This document shows positions 41,220 through 51,600 of a stretch of DNA of 64,000 bases, one piece after another; the stretch's first letter is position 1, and the number at the start of each line of letters is the position of its first letter. Source of the DNA: Priapulus caudatus (lineage: Eukaryota > Priapulida > Priapulimorpha > Priapulimorphida > Priapulidae); the NCBI RefSeq assembly GCF_000485595.1, contig NW_014577176.1, positions 156,713 to 220,712 of the forward strand, written 5' to 3'. The notes under the pieces are model-generated. The model did no database searches. It had not been told where the DNA came from and worked only from the letters and a program-made list of their open reading frames with translations. The position numbers and the translations under genes were made by a program.

Positions 41220-42047
41220 CTACCTAATGCTATTGTTTAAAAACTGCACGAAAGCAGGACCGATTTTGTTGATATCCATCGGATGAGTCTTGGTGTATGA
41301 TATAAACCGTCTTCGATGCCCACGCAGCTCCGCCATGCTCATCGTCTTAACTAACTCAACTTTCTCCTCAGAACTTGGTACGTGAACGCTGTCGCCGACG
41401 ACACTGGTTTTCTGCGAATCCAACACGCAAGCGACAATGCCTTGCGTCACTCTATCGAGCTCGTACACAAAGTTCGTAGACGACAGTGGCTGGGACTGCG
41501 TTGCCATGTTCGGAGGTGGTGCTTTTCGCTGGAGAAGAGCATCACATATGAGATGACACTGCATTGCGTCCCCCGGATGAACGGAGAACAGCGGCGAGTC
41601 CCAGCGATGGCGTCCGTCCGGCGTCTCGAACCTTGCGACGATGTTGTGTAGGATGTCGTCATCATACCTCTCAGCCTCCGCCCGCGCTCCATTCCACGCG
41701 GCAGCAACGGTCTCCGCTGCGTCGCAGTGCACCACGCAACTCGGCGTCTGTGCGGCCTTGGCAACGCAGAACAGTTCGTAACGAAAGCCCTTGATGTAGT
41801 TTAGTGAGTCGAGGATCACGACAGCATGTCTGTCGATCGTGCGCTGCACTGCGGCCTTCAGTGCCGCCCGGTGCTCCTTCTCCTGCCTCGCATCGGCAAA
41901 CACCAAGTTCCGATCGACACCGAGCGTGTGATCGCTGATGAGATGCACGCAATTCTCAGGATGCTCTCTAAACAGATACTGCTGCAGCTCTGCTGCCCGA
42001 GAGCTCTTTCCACTGCTAGGGAAGCCGCAGAAAATCACCAGCGGCAT
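41220..42047 (-). CDS. KTI12: KTI12 homologue, Elongator-associated P-loop protein
   Basis: KTI12 is an ATPase that binds tRNA and supports Elongator-dependent modification of wobble uridines. The single-exon frame of 275 residues is complete and of typical family length. The N-terminus MPLVIFCGFPSSGKSSRA carries the Walker A loop (GFPSSGKS, residues 8-15). VILDSLNYIKGFRYELFC is the conserved Walker B-like block, and RFETPDGRHRWDSPLF is the characteristic family motif near residues 138-153. The C-terminal third (LRRRFISYTKTHP-like region and the FVQFLNNSI end) matches the tRNA-binding end of the family. No frameshift is seen. Minus-strand AATAAA signals lie about 220 bp downstream. Its upstream flank runs straight into the duplicated block beside the assembly gap. 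Confidence 0.95.
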   Translation of the reverse strand: MPLVIFCGFPSSGKSSRAAELQQYLFREHPENCVHLISDHTLGVDRNLVFADARQEKEHRAALKAAVQRTIDRHAVVILDSLNYIKGFRYELFCVAKAAQTPSCVVHCDAAETVAAAWNGARAEAERYDDDILHNIVARFETPDGRHRWDSPLFSVHPGDAMQCHLICDALLQRKAPPPNMATQSQPLSSTNFVYELDRVTQGIVACVLDSQKTSVVGDSVHVPSSEEKVELVKTMSMAELRGHRRRFISYTKTHPMDINKIGPAFVQFLNNSIR

Positions 42048-42095
42048 GTTCTTTCAATGTTTTGTATACGATATAGTTGCACTTCAATGGAAAAA

Positions 42096-42238
42096 AAATC
42101 AGATGGAATTCTTTTGTATGGCAATGAAATGCCTATCTTTGGAATACTCCTATATTATTCGCTGATCTGAAATTATAAATGCATATATTGTATAGTACTT
42201 GTGTTATTGTAGACACTGCATGTGACAATACTACATAA
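42096..42238. repeat. Left copy of a 143-bp block duplicated across the gap
   Basis: Base for base the same as 42290-42432 except for about three substitutions. See the gap entry. Confidence 0.95.
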
Positions 42239-42279
42239 GGCCGACCTAAAAATTACCTTTGGTTCGGGTCACCCGCCCG

Positions 42280-42289
42280 NNNNNNNNNN
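42280..42289. other. Assembly gap (10 N)
   Basis: Ten N symbols. Directly right of the gap the sequence repeats the block at 42096-42238. The simplest reading is an imperfect join of overlapping contigs or two haplotypes, not a biological tandem duplication. Confidence 0.95.
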
Positions 42290-42432
42290 AAATCAGATGG
42301 AATTCTTTTATATGGCAATGAAATGCCTATCTTTGGAATACTCCTATATTATTCGCTGCTCTGAAATTATAAATGCATATATTGTATATTACTTGTGTTA
42401 TTGTAGACACTGCATGTGACAATACTACATAA
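42290..42432. repeat. Right copy of the 143-bp block duplicated across the gap
   Basis: Matches 42096-42238 with about three substitutions (roughly 2 percent), a level compatible with allelic difference. Confidence 0.95.
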
Positions 42433-42499
42433 TAACACATTTATATACAGCACAGCCCAGCTCAAACACTGCACACTCGCGTATATCTTTACATTTTCG

Positions 42500-43121
42500 T
42501 TAATCTTCAGGCTTCTCTGGAGGGGGGCCGCAGGGTTGTAGCATTTTCTCCATCAGATTGAACCTCACTCTCGCCTTGGACTCATTCTCTGCGATTGCGA
42601 AGCAGTTTAGTAGATCATAATGGCCCATGTAACTAGCATAACTGTCTCTGAAATAAAACAATGCAATGCATAAATATAAACACTAAAACCGTAAAAAGAT
42701 ACGACAAACCCCTAAGGATAATAATTCGTGTGTTCACGACCAAAATGCTAAATTGTGTATAATATTAATAACCACACTGCGTGGTATCCAACAAAGTCAA
42801 AGATAGCACACAAGTGTCAAGAGCCATCAATTATATGCTGGAATTAACGTTTACTTGCTGCACGTGTAAATCCTAACCTAAAAGTGCACACAAAAACTTA
42901 AATTTCAGACATGATATTTTTGTATTAATAGATTTATAAGTTATAACGGAACGTTTATGCACGTGGCCTATTCTATTGTTAGTGGCACTGGTAGTGCACC
43001 GATGGCGATACCTGTGTTGATTGACCAACCAGTCCCACTTTGTAGTGTCGGCGTGGCCTGTACCAATATATTTTGACTGCAGATGCTCTAATTGACTGTG
43101 AATATTGTAGCGATCTCCCAT
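42500..43121 (-). CDS. SF3B5: Splicing factor 3B subunit 5 (SF3b10)
   Basis: A small core subunit of the SF3b complex of U2 snRNP, acting in branch-site recognition in the nucleus. Two exons: 43012-43121 and 42500-42647, joined in phase 2 by a GT-AG intron of 364 bp, giving 85 residues (human 86). The first exon ends in WDWLVNQHR and the second carries SYMGHYDLLNCFAIAENES and the near-invariant MEKMLQPCGPP. The start is the ATG at 43121, matching the family N-terminus MxDRYxIHSQLEHLQ. An ETS-type ACTTCCGG lies about 95 bp upstream at 43215. The next gene starts about 620 bp away on the opposite strand, so a shared promoter is possible. Confidence 0.97.
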
Positions 43122-43519
43122 GGTGCAATCACGCACAAATTAACAACGAACACTAGTTTCCGAGTATAATACCATGCAATGAAAGAATAGATGAAATCCA
43201 AAATGCCCACCTCGACTTCCGGCCGCTCAATCGCGTCCTCTTTCATCAGGCGGAAATGGAGCAAGCTCCGCCTCTCCGTTAACTTGGACGAAACTATTAT
43301 GGACATGGGGGTTCCCTAGCGATGGACATTCAATAACAATGCTCATGTGTGAAATATAAACGACTATTTCTTACTAAGTCGTTAACAGTCATCAAAAATA
43401 GTATACAAACTAAAAATTATTGTTCAGACAAATTTTCTATTAGTTTACACGCAAGTGACAAGTCGTCCAAACAGTGACACCCCCCTCCCCATGGGGTTGG
43501 CCTTTCCGTGAGCGTAGCC

Positions 43520-43532
43520 GAGAGATGGCGCT
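43520..43532 (+). promoter_or_regulatory. AGATGGCGC motif upstream of the three-segment membrane protein gene
   Basis: GAGAGATGGCGCTG lies between the divergent SF3B5 and membrane-protein genes. It fits both a YY1-like ATGGCGC and a CTCF-like AGRTGGCGC core. Confidence 0.35.
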
Positions 43533-43741
43533 GTGTAAACGTAAACTTTTGTTGAAAAAATGCCGAGTTTGTTTTGGTGTAGTGCGTTTACTTTAGCTTG
43601 CGTACCTACCTAACGTTTATTCCTGATACCTTTCGTTTATTTCTGGGTAACTGTTTGTGGTTAGATGGATTGTGAATGTAAATGAAATGTGCAAATAAGT
43701 GAAAACAGTGTATATCAACGATATTGTGTGTGCGCAGTATC

Positions 43742-45087
43742 ATGAGAACGACAATGTCAACAAAAGGAAAGGAGGCGGTGCCCGGTAATGACACTGCTGG
43801 CACTGGTCCTACTCAAACGCGTTTTCCATACCTAAAACCGACATTCATATTATTGTTATTATCAAGCATGTTGGGCTGCTTTGCGTTCGTGTCCGGTAGC
43901 TCAGTATCTGAGGAGGTTTGGAAGACAATGGGCGGCTCAGCGGCTTACCTTAGTACTGCGATCAGCACGGCCAACGTTACGGTCAAACGTCTTGTCGATG
44001 AGATGATAACTACACTGGGACGCGTAATCAACACTCACGTACACGCGCAGAGTGAGTAAACGAATAGTGTATTTTAAAATTAAAATTGATTTAGGTCTAG
44101 CTATTACTGTATTAGTGGTACCGTTATTATAATTTATTTATTATAGCCTTTCGCAGCTGGGACATCGCTTTCTCAGCTGCCGAACATGATAGAGTATACC
44201 TAAGTATGGTATTCATCTAGCTGATCCTTTGAATATGTATCTACAAAGGCAGTAAAATGAATATGTTGCACTTGTGCATTAGGTTGTTTGGATTCCTTTG
44301 ATATTCCCTTAGTAGCTTCCAATCCCCCCCCCATAACCAAGTGGCCCTATGTTTCTGGTCCCATCAATCAGCAGCAAGTTACTTTTACAGATATGGAGAA
44401 ACTTAAATATGCTGTGGCCATGAGCATTGGTGGAGCAGCACTGAGTTTTCTGATTGAGTTCTTTGATGCCACTATTCCTGGAGAGATGCCACCAACACCC
44501 CTTTCACCTCGCAGATTCAGGTATATTATTATTTGGCCAGGCAAGGTTTATGACATTATAACATCGTATTAGCCTTTCATGCTTCAATATCTATTTTAAA
44601 CAACCACTGAATGGCACAAAAATTATCATAATGTGATCATAGTTAGCCATTGTTTTTGGGAACATATTGGCAGCCAGAGCAGATATTACCAGCTGCTTCT
44701 AATTTGTCTCTCAAATGATTTAGGTGAGAAAATTGGGTAGAATCAGGAGCTAATAATGACAAATTTGTCATTATTAGCTCCTGGTAGAATGCAATATGCA
44801 CATTTCTATTACAGTCTGTTTCTCCGGTGAACTACAGCTGTACTTGTGTCTTGGCCGCTATCCATTGAATTCGGGTAAAATGACATGTAAATCTGCCCTG
44901 CTGATCCATTCATATATAAAAATCACTGTATAGCCTAGGCTATAGATCTAAAAAGATCTGGTACTTCCTGTTCTAACAGGGACTGTGAATGAAATTTTGC
45001 AGGAGGAGAAGTGGGCACGCCGTTCATACACCATACATCATTCCCATGCTAGTTGGCATTGTGGGATTTCTGGCTGTGTTTCTGTAA
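43742..45087 (+). CDS. Unrecognised protein with three predicted membrane segments
   Basis: I do not recognise the family. Three exons, 43742-44051, 44283-44520 and 45003-45087, join in phase (1, then 2) at GT-AG junctions and give 210 residues. The N-terminal 30 residues are polar. A first hydrophobic segment spans about 32-51 (PTFILLLLSSMLGCFAFVSG), a second about 146-164 (YAVAMSIGGAALSFLIEFF) and a third occupies the last 18 residues (PYIIPMLVGIVGFLAVFL), so the chain ends inside or just past the membrane. A single NVT glycosylation sequon lies between the first two. A Pro-rich patch and an RRFRRRSG basic stretch separate the last two. A second in-frame ATG 12 bases on is a possible alternative start. 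An AATAAA at 45875-45880 may end the transcript, which would place the MITE at 45551 in its 3' UTR. Coding status rests on phase agreement and sensible composition. Confidence 0.7.
44744..44783. mobile_element. 40-bp perfect palindrome with 7-bp direct repeats
   Basis: A perfect inverted repeat, each arm reading CAGGAGCTAATAATGACAAA from its outer end, with no spacer. GTAGAAT occurs directly outside both ends (44737-44743 and 44784-44790). It lies in the second intron of the membrane-protein gene. The arm resembles the hairpins at 11941 and 47755. Confidence 0.6.
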
Positions 45088-45550
45088 GATCCAGACTCCA
45101 TTCAGTACGGTACACCTGTAGGTGGTACACATCTATCTTTAGAATGTTACACTATGATGTTTCAGTCAAAGAATAACGTTGCTCCATTTTTCGGGATTAT
45201 TCTCCACATGGTTTGATCTCGCTGCATACGTATTATTATGACACAGTTTCAGTGAGAAATAGCTCAAATCATGCCATTAAAAATCCCAGTGTTTGTATAG
45301 TGTGTGTAACCTAGATACAGTTCCACGGTGTTATCTTACTGCTGTATCTATAGAGCAGCACTTGCCATATGTCACTAATCACATGACTCAGACTCTCTAC
45401 TGTAACACACAGCCGCCCAACTACGAGAAATGTGTTAGGCATCTGTTAGGTCAAGTTATTAGCAATTTTTTTAAATCAATTATTTGTGGCTCCCAGCTGT
45501 CAGTATATTTATGCTTAGGTGAAATATATTGGGTGTATCTGGGGGGTGGG

Positions 45551-45736
45551 CAGGGGCGGATCCAGAGGGTTTGGGTGACCAGTTTCCATATGTTCTTCTG
45601 CAGCTAGGGGGGTCCGGGGGCATGCCCCCCCGGTAATTAAAAAAAAAATTAGGCTATATTTGGTGCATTCTGGTGAATTTTGAGGCCTGTGACCGGTTTC
45701 TGGAAACCTGTGCAAACCGGCCTAAATCCGCGCCTG
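45551..45736. mobile_element. 186-bp MITE with CAGGGGCGGATCC-type ends
   Basis: The left end reads CAGGGGCGGATCC and the right end, inverted, CAGGCGCGGATTTAGG. The interior has a G-rich palindromic core (about 45607-45632) shared with 22596-22621. There is no coding capacity. A GTGGG pentamer flanks both ends, too short to call a target duplication. Confidence 0.65.
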
Positions 45737-46512
45737 GTGGGGGATAACAACTTTTAGTCTTGGGTGTTGCAATGGTATGGTTGCAGAGTTGTCACTGTAG
45801 TGATGCTATTGTTGTGTAGTCAGTAAGCATTTAAATGCTAATGTCAGCCACTCTTATGAATTCACAGCAGTAAAAATAAAAAATATATTAGTGGGAGCCT
45901 TTCAAATTTAATTACCAGTCAGGTATTTATACCATTCTGCCAAAATATTATTTGCCTTTCGTAAGCTTTTTATTTTTTTATTTTTCTAAAGCCACGTTTG
46001 GTTTTTACGATTTATTTTTATGTAAATGTCATAATAGTGTGTACATTTTAGTTGCTTATACCAAAATATATCACTACTACATATTATACTATTGGTGATA
46101 TATGTTTAGTAACAGCATATGTACTTATTTTTTACCACTAAGCAAGCTACTTTTTTATCAGTACTATTTTATTATGTTATTGCTCGGGGTGTATCCAATA
46201 TTGCATGTTTAGGCTAAATAGCACATCATTGTAACTAGATGTATGTTTGATTTAAGCCACAGAAGATTATTTATAACGTGATTTGTGTACGTGGTTTTCA
46301 CAACATATATATTATATATATGCCCTTTACACATTACAAGGTCTGTGTATAGCTACCCTATTTATATGTCATGGATGTGTCTTCCTCACACTCTAAGTTA
46401 ATTAGCATTATTACAGTCTGGAAAACATAACTGTGCTTTATATACAGCATCAGGTCAATATACTACACTATATCTTTGTACAACGAGTCTGACTAGATAC
46501 AATTGACATATA

Positions 46513-46684
46513 CAGTTAGACCTCGATTATCCGAACGAGATGGGCAGGGAGTATTTTGTTCGGATAACCGATTGTTCGGATATCGGGTGGTTTAGTGGTT
46601 TATTAAATATTCACGGGACCTTTAGATCTTGCTGGATAATCCGAAATTCGGATAATTGATGTTCGGATAACAGAGGTTTGACTA
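46513..46684. mobile_element. 172-bp MITE of Tc1/pogo (Tigger-like) type
   Basis: Terminal inverted repeats carry AGACCTCGATTATCCGAAC on the left and, inverted, AAACCTCTGTTATCCGAAC on the right. The word TTCGGATAA recurs inside. The left end follows TA, the usual target of this superfamily. Too short to code for a transposase. Confidence 0.65.
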
Positions 46685-47754
46685 TTGTTTATTGGGGGAG
46701 GGGATCCTTATGGCTGCTATGACTGTATTTGTATATTCATTGAGCAATTATTACACGGTTGTCATTAGATAAGCATAGAATCTCACATAGAATTGATTAT
46801 TAGTCTTCATTTACAAAACGCAGTGAAACTAGACAAATTTCACAATAGTTATGATGCTTGTGTGCAGTGTTTATGTCATGTGTATCTTATATCTGATGAG
46901 TTTTCATTACCACCAAGTTGTAGTGTAAGTATACACCCGATGAAAGACCTCGATCTCTTACTATGCCAAATATTATTATTTTTAAACCTCATGTAGGTTA
47001 TCACATCATGTAAACAAATTGACGAACTGTCGCACAAGGAATCTAGGCAAATACCAATTCGCAATATAAAGCAGGTCGTATTTCATGAATTGAAATTTTA
47101 ACCACGGATGTTAAAAAACTTGAATGTCCACTGTCGTAGTACATGTTATTTACTCATTTGTCGTATTCATTTTCCCAATAATACAGGTCGTAATTTGTGC
47201 CTTAATCATGTGAGGTCTTTAGTATGGAAACTGGTTCCTGTTACCTGTTCCAACAATCAAAAATTGTAATAAATTTCATCCGCTGGTTTATATATGTCGT
47301 TGGGTTTTGTGAATTATATATTGAACATCAGTGATGCACTAATGAAGTGATCGAGGATAAATGTGCGACTTTATCCACATGAAAGCACAAATAAACGCAC
47401 AGGAATTTAAGAATTTTTTTGGAGTGGATAAAACACCATTTTTGAAAAGTTGTGCAAAGGTCTGGATTTATGCAACTTCACTGTCATTTGAGTAGTTATT
47501 TCCATTGAATGTAACTGACGTGACTCTTCACTGCAGCCCATCATACAATTAACAAATGCACAAGATATACCATGTAGTAAATACATCACAAGCTTCTCAT
47601 GTAATATACATCTCTGTTTTTGCACATCTAGCTGTAACATAAAAACATAAAAATATCTATGTATCTAAGTATATTTGAATTAGGTAATTAGCTTATGTAA
47701 AAAATCGCAGTAATACCAGTAATAAATATCAACCTGAGATCGTAGTAAAAGTAT

Positions 47755-47802
47755 CAAGAACTAATAATACATTGATGTATTATCATGTATTATTAACTCT
47801 TG
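47755..47802. mobile_element. 48-bp hairpin, related to the other micro-hairpins
   Basis: The 16-bp arms CAAGAACTAATAATAC and (inverted) CAAGAGTTAATAATAC surround a short spacer. Only GTAT is common to both flanks. The arm matches the CARGAGYTAATAAT pattern of the elements at 11941 and 44744. Confidence 0.4.
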
Positions 47803-47803
47803 G

Positions 47804-47805
<2 letters not shown>

Positions 47806-47860
<55 letters not shown>
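47806..47860. repeat. TA then GT dinucleotide microsatellite
   Basis: About 40 bp of TA followed by a short GT run, directly next to the hairpin at 47755. Confidence 0.95.
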
Positions 47861-48667
47861 ATTTGCATACAACACACCTCAAGAAAATAAAATGTATAAG
47901 TACTCTAAAACCTGTTTGCTGCACATAAACAATTTCTTCCAAATTTGGTATGGATAAGTGATCAATGATGATGACTATATAATTATGATAATTATTACTG
48001 AAGTCATTATCTAATTATGAAACACAATATATCTCTGCTGAACCTTGTCTGCGTAGCAACCACAGTCGTAATTGCAATCATGGGACACATTGATGTTCAC
48101 CAGTGACACAAAGGAGATGCCATCAAATTTCACTACAATCAAAGTGAATGAGAAATGCATAAAATCAAATAGAATTGGCATAGTATGCATTTCTGTATTC
48201 ATTGAATACAAAATGTGAACAGTAAAAATAATTTAAAATGCAGATAAACGGGCATTATACTGCTTGTATATTTTATGCTCGTGATATGTACATGCATGTG
48301 TGTGTGCGCGCACATAAGCCAAAGCCTCCCTGCCAGTATTATACCTGCTACAACCCTGAGATTCTTGATTTATTAAAAATGTGTATTTGATTTAAAACCG
48401 TTTGGAAGTAAAAATATATAGTTTGACACTTGAACACACCAGTTTATATAATTATCTGTGTTTCAATAATGTGTAGCCATTGTAAAATCCATGTCATAAA
48501 AGCACAATTCATAGTTATTATAATGCTAAACCGAGTTATAAATATATAGCATGCAACTCACATTAAAAAGATATTCACAGTAACTACTGCAACTAATTAT
48601 CATAACAATCAAATCGCTGTCATTATTCTAAACTGACTATGGGTCACAGCTCATTACACAATCATAA

Positions 48668-51600
48668 CTACACCCCCATACTATGACTCCAATACATGTT
48701 GCTACGCCTCCGCCAGTAATCTTGCTGCTGGTGCCAGCCTGACCGTAACAATGCATAGATTATTTGGGACCCTCTGTTAGGCCATGCGGGATCCACTTGT
48801 TTGCAGAGTTGCTCACCAATAGCAGTGGCCGCTTCAGACGGACATATCTCATCATCCTGCGATTTCTGGAGAATCTGCTGTGTCATGTTGTATATCTGAA
48901 AATCGACGTAAGTCATTACGAATAAGCATAACAGACCAGTTTCCCCGACTAGCCCAACGAATGCATGCGTAAAATTGCACGGAGCGCCAGTGTGTCACAT
49001 ACTATAATTACAACTCTTGGTCATCAGCTTTTAAGCTATGATTTCTCTACACTTAAAATCTGTTAGGAGAAGGCTAGAAACTGGACTCACCGAGTACTCC
49101 CACGTTGGATCGAAATGTCGCTCCATGAATGGATCGTTTGGTTGTCTCCCAAATGGCTCGCTGGCGTAGTGTACCAATGCCTACAGGTAATCAGAACTGC
49201 AAGCATTACTACAATGACAAAGCATGAAACTATACACAACTCATTTGTTAAACCAAGTCACCAGTATAAAATTGTGTGTACATCATGTAATAGTTAGGGT
49301 CACGGTGCGCTCTCACTTGTTATAATAAAGGAAAATCTCTGCTATAGCATCACTGAATGCCTACAACATGACAATGCAATAGAAACCACAGCAGCTAGAG
49401 GAGTTGACATTTGTAACTCATTACCTCACAGGCTAATCGAATAAGGGTGGTGAAATAGTAGTTCACAATAGCGCCCTTTAGAGAATATCTTCTTATAAGT
49501 GATAGCGCATAAGTATTTTATTCATTCTCATGTTGAAATATTACACTGTTATTGCATTAATTCCGAGGCTTCAGCTACCGACACCAGACGTACATACCAT
49601 GCGGTTTGTGATGACATCAGAAATGTGGGTGATGTCCATGTCAGCAAGCAGCCTGCTATCACTGAGATCCATGAGTTGATTTACGGCTGAACCACACACG
49701 ATTCTCGCCCGCAGTAGCGGTATGGTGCGGTGTGTCAGCACCTGCCAGCGATAATGCAAACCAATATTAAATTTACGTCAAATTACTGACACTATCTGGG
49801 TATTTTTGGGGCTTTCTCTGATAATTCAATCAGATGTCATTCTGTTTACATGCTAGACACTTAAAACTGCATTTTACTTGGTTATCTTTTATAAAATAAG
49901 ATAAATTTGCTATAATTAAATATAATATCATAAAACATGCCAAGATATAATACAGAAAGTTTTGTGTATATCTGTTGAAGGTCACTCACGCGAGTCAGAC
50001 CAGTGCTTGCACATGGCGCAAATACATCGCAGGGCTGGGCAAATATCCCTGTATCGTACTCTTGCACTTTCTCCAATACAATGCTTCCATGACTCTAAGA
50101 TAGAAGACAATTTAAATGATAAAAGAACAAGTGAAACTTAATTAACATGCATGCATATTTACTCTCTCTCCCTCCCTCACTCCACCAACCATGTATATCA
50201 CCTTCACCCTTGATCCACCCACCTTCTCTCTCACTCTCTCTTTCTTTCTCTGTCTGTCTGTCTCCCTCTCTTGCTCTCTCTCTCACTCTCTCTTTCTCTA
50301 TCTCTCTCTCTCTCTCTCTCTCCCTCTCTCTCCCTCCTTCCACCATCTTTCTCCCTCCCTCCCTCCCTCCCTCTACCACCTCTTTCTATCGCTCTCTCCC
50401 TCATTCTCACCTTTATATATGCAATAACATTTTCTATTCATTAACCTGTTAATGATAGACATTACTATAAAAAATATTAACATTGAAAATTGTACAAACC
50501 TCTCTGACGTGTAGATTTCGAATACTGTCAAGTTGGTTCTCATGGACATCTGTCACATGGATTGAAGACACGCCTTTCTCGACCAACTGACAAACCAATT
50601 GTTGACCTAATGTACAAACGTATTTGTTATGTACATAGTAAATACATCAAAAGTCAGCACATCAGGTGAAGAATTATATGATGAGAATCAGGTTATATAC
50701 ACTCAATAATATTAAACGAAATTCAATATTTACATTCGCAAATTTACACACCATTTGACTAGTGCAACGCAATCCATAGCTGAACAGTTGCACCATTCCA
50801 AAGCTCTTAACTGACACCAATCATTACTTAATGTGGCTCCATATTTTTCCATATTTGTGGCCAGACAGCATGAAAATAGAGGCACAACTAGCTGAAACAA
50901 TGCATACTTGAGGCTAAACCTCCTTAACAAGGCTAGATAAGGCAAACATTAAAACTCATATCTCAAGTTATATGTAATGCAAAACTTTAGCAGCTGTCAA
51001 ACCTGGAAAATAAATACTTTATCCTACAAGTATTATTTTGGAAGGAGGAACGTGCAAACAACCTAGTATGATAAGTAACAAGTATATTATATAAAAACGC
51101 CGCTGACGATGACATTATTGACATACCAACATTCCCAGCCCCTTGAATAGCAACAGTCTTATTCTCAAGAGTCCCCATCTTCAGAAAGTCAAGTGTAGCC
51201 TCCATTGCACAAATCACACCTAGACGACAATATCGAAGAATGCGTCGCAGACTGAATGTCAATTAAGTGTAACTACAATTTGGTATAACTAGATAAGAAG
51301 TTTTGCTAAGATTTCCTTAGTTCAAATTCATAATGACAATATAGATGACTATGACACTAAATATATACTTCAAGCTACTAGGCTTTACCAACTCAAGAAT
51401 CTATGTATACAGCATAACTAGTATAGGTCGACAATTCCCTAAACATGTAAACACACAATTCATTGTGCAAGCCGATGACGAATCATGGAATAATCTTTTC
51501 AAATCTTTTTCAAATAAGCGTAATCACAAAATGTGTTAAGTGTACTTGAAGAGGCTTATGCAACACCCTATGCTTGAATATGCAATGCTCAATCTGTTGA

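Larger units (their letters stand above)
45088..48667. other. Intergenic stretch with miniature transposons
   Basis: Apart from the MITEs at 45551, 46513 and 47755 and the TA/GT array at 47806, the region is AT-rich without a supported exon. An AATAAA on the minus strand (48369-48374) could end the dehydrogenase-family transcript. Confidence 0.5.

Noticed and set aside
49332-49378. Possible dehydrogenase exon encoding AFSDAIAEIFLYYNK between 49598 and 49180
   Set aside because: It has an acceptor and an apparent GTGAGA donor, but the phase does not fit the next exon. Joining 49598 directly to 49180 gives the family-like NRM to ASEPFGRQPNDP transition without it.
50095-50452. Long frames of Ser/Leu/Pro or Arg/Glu
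   Set aside because: They are translations of a CT microsatellite inside an intron.
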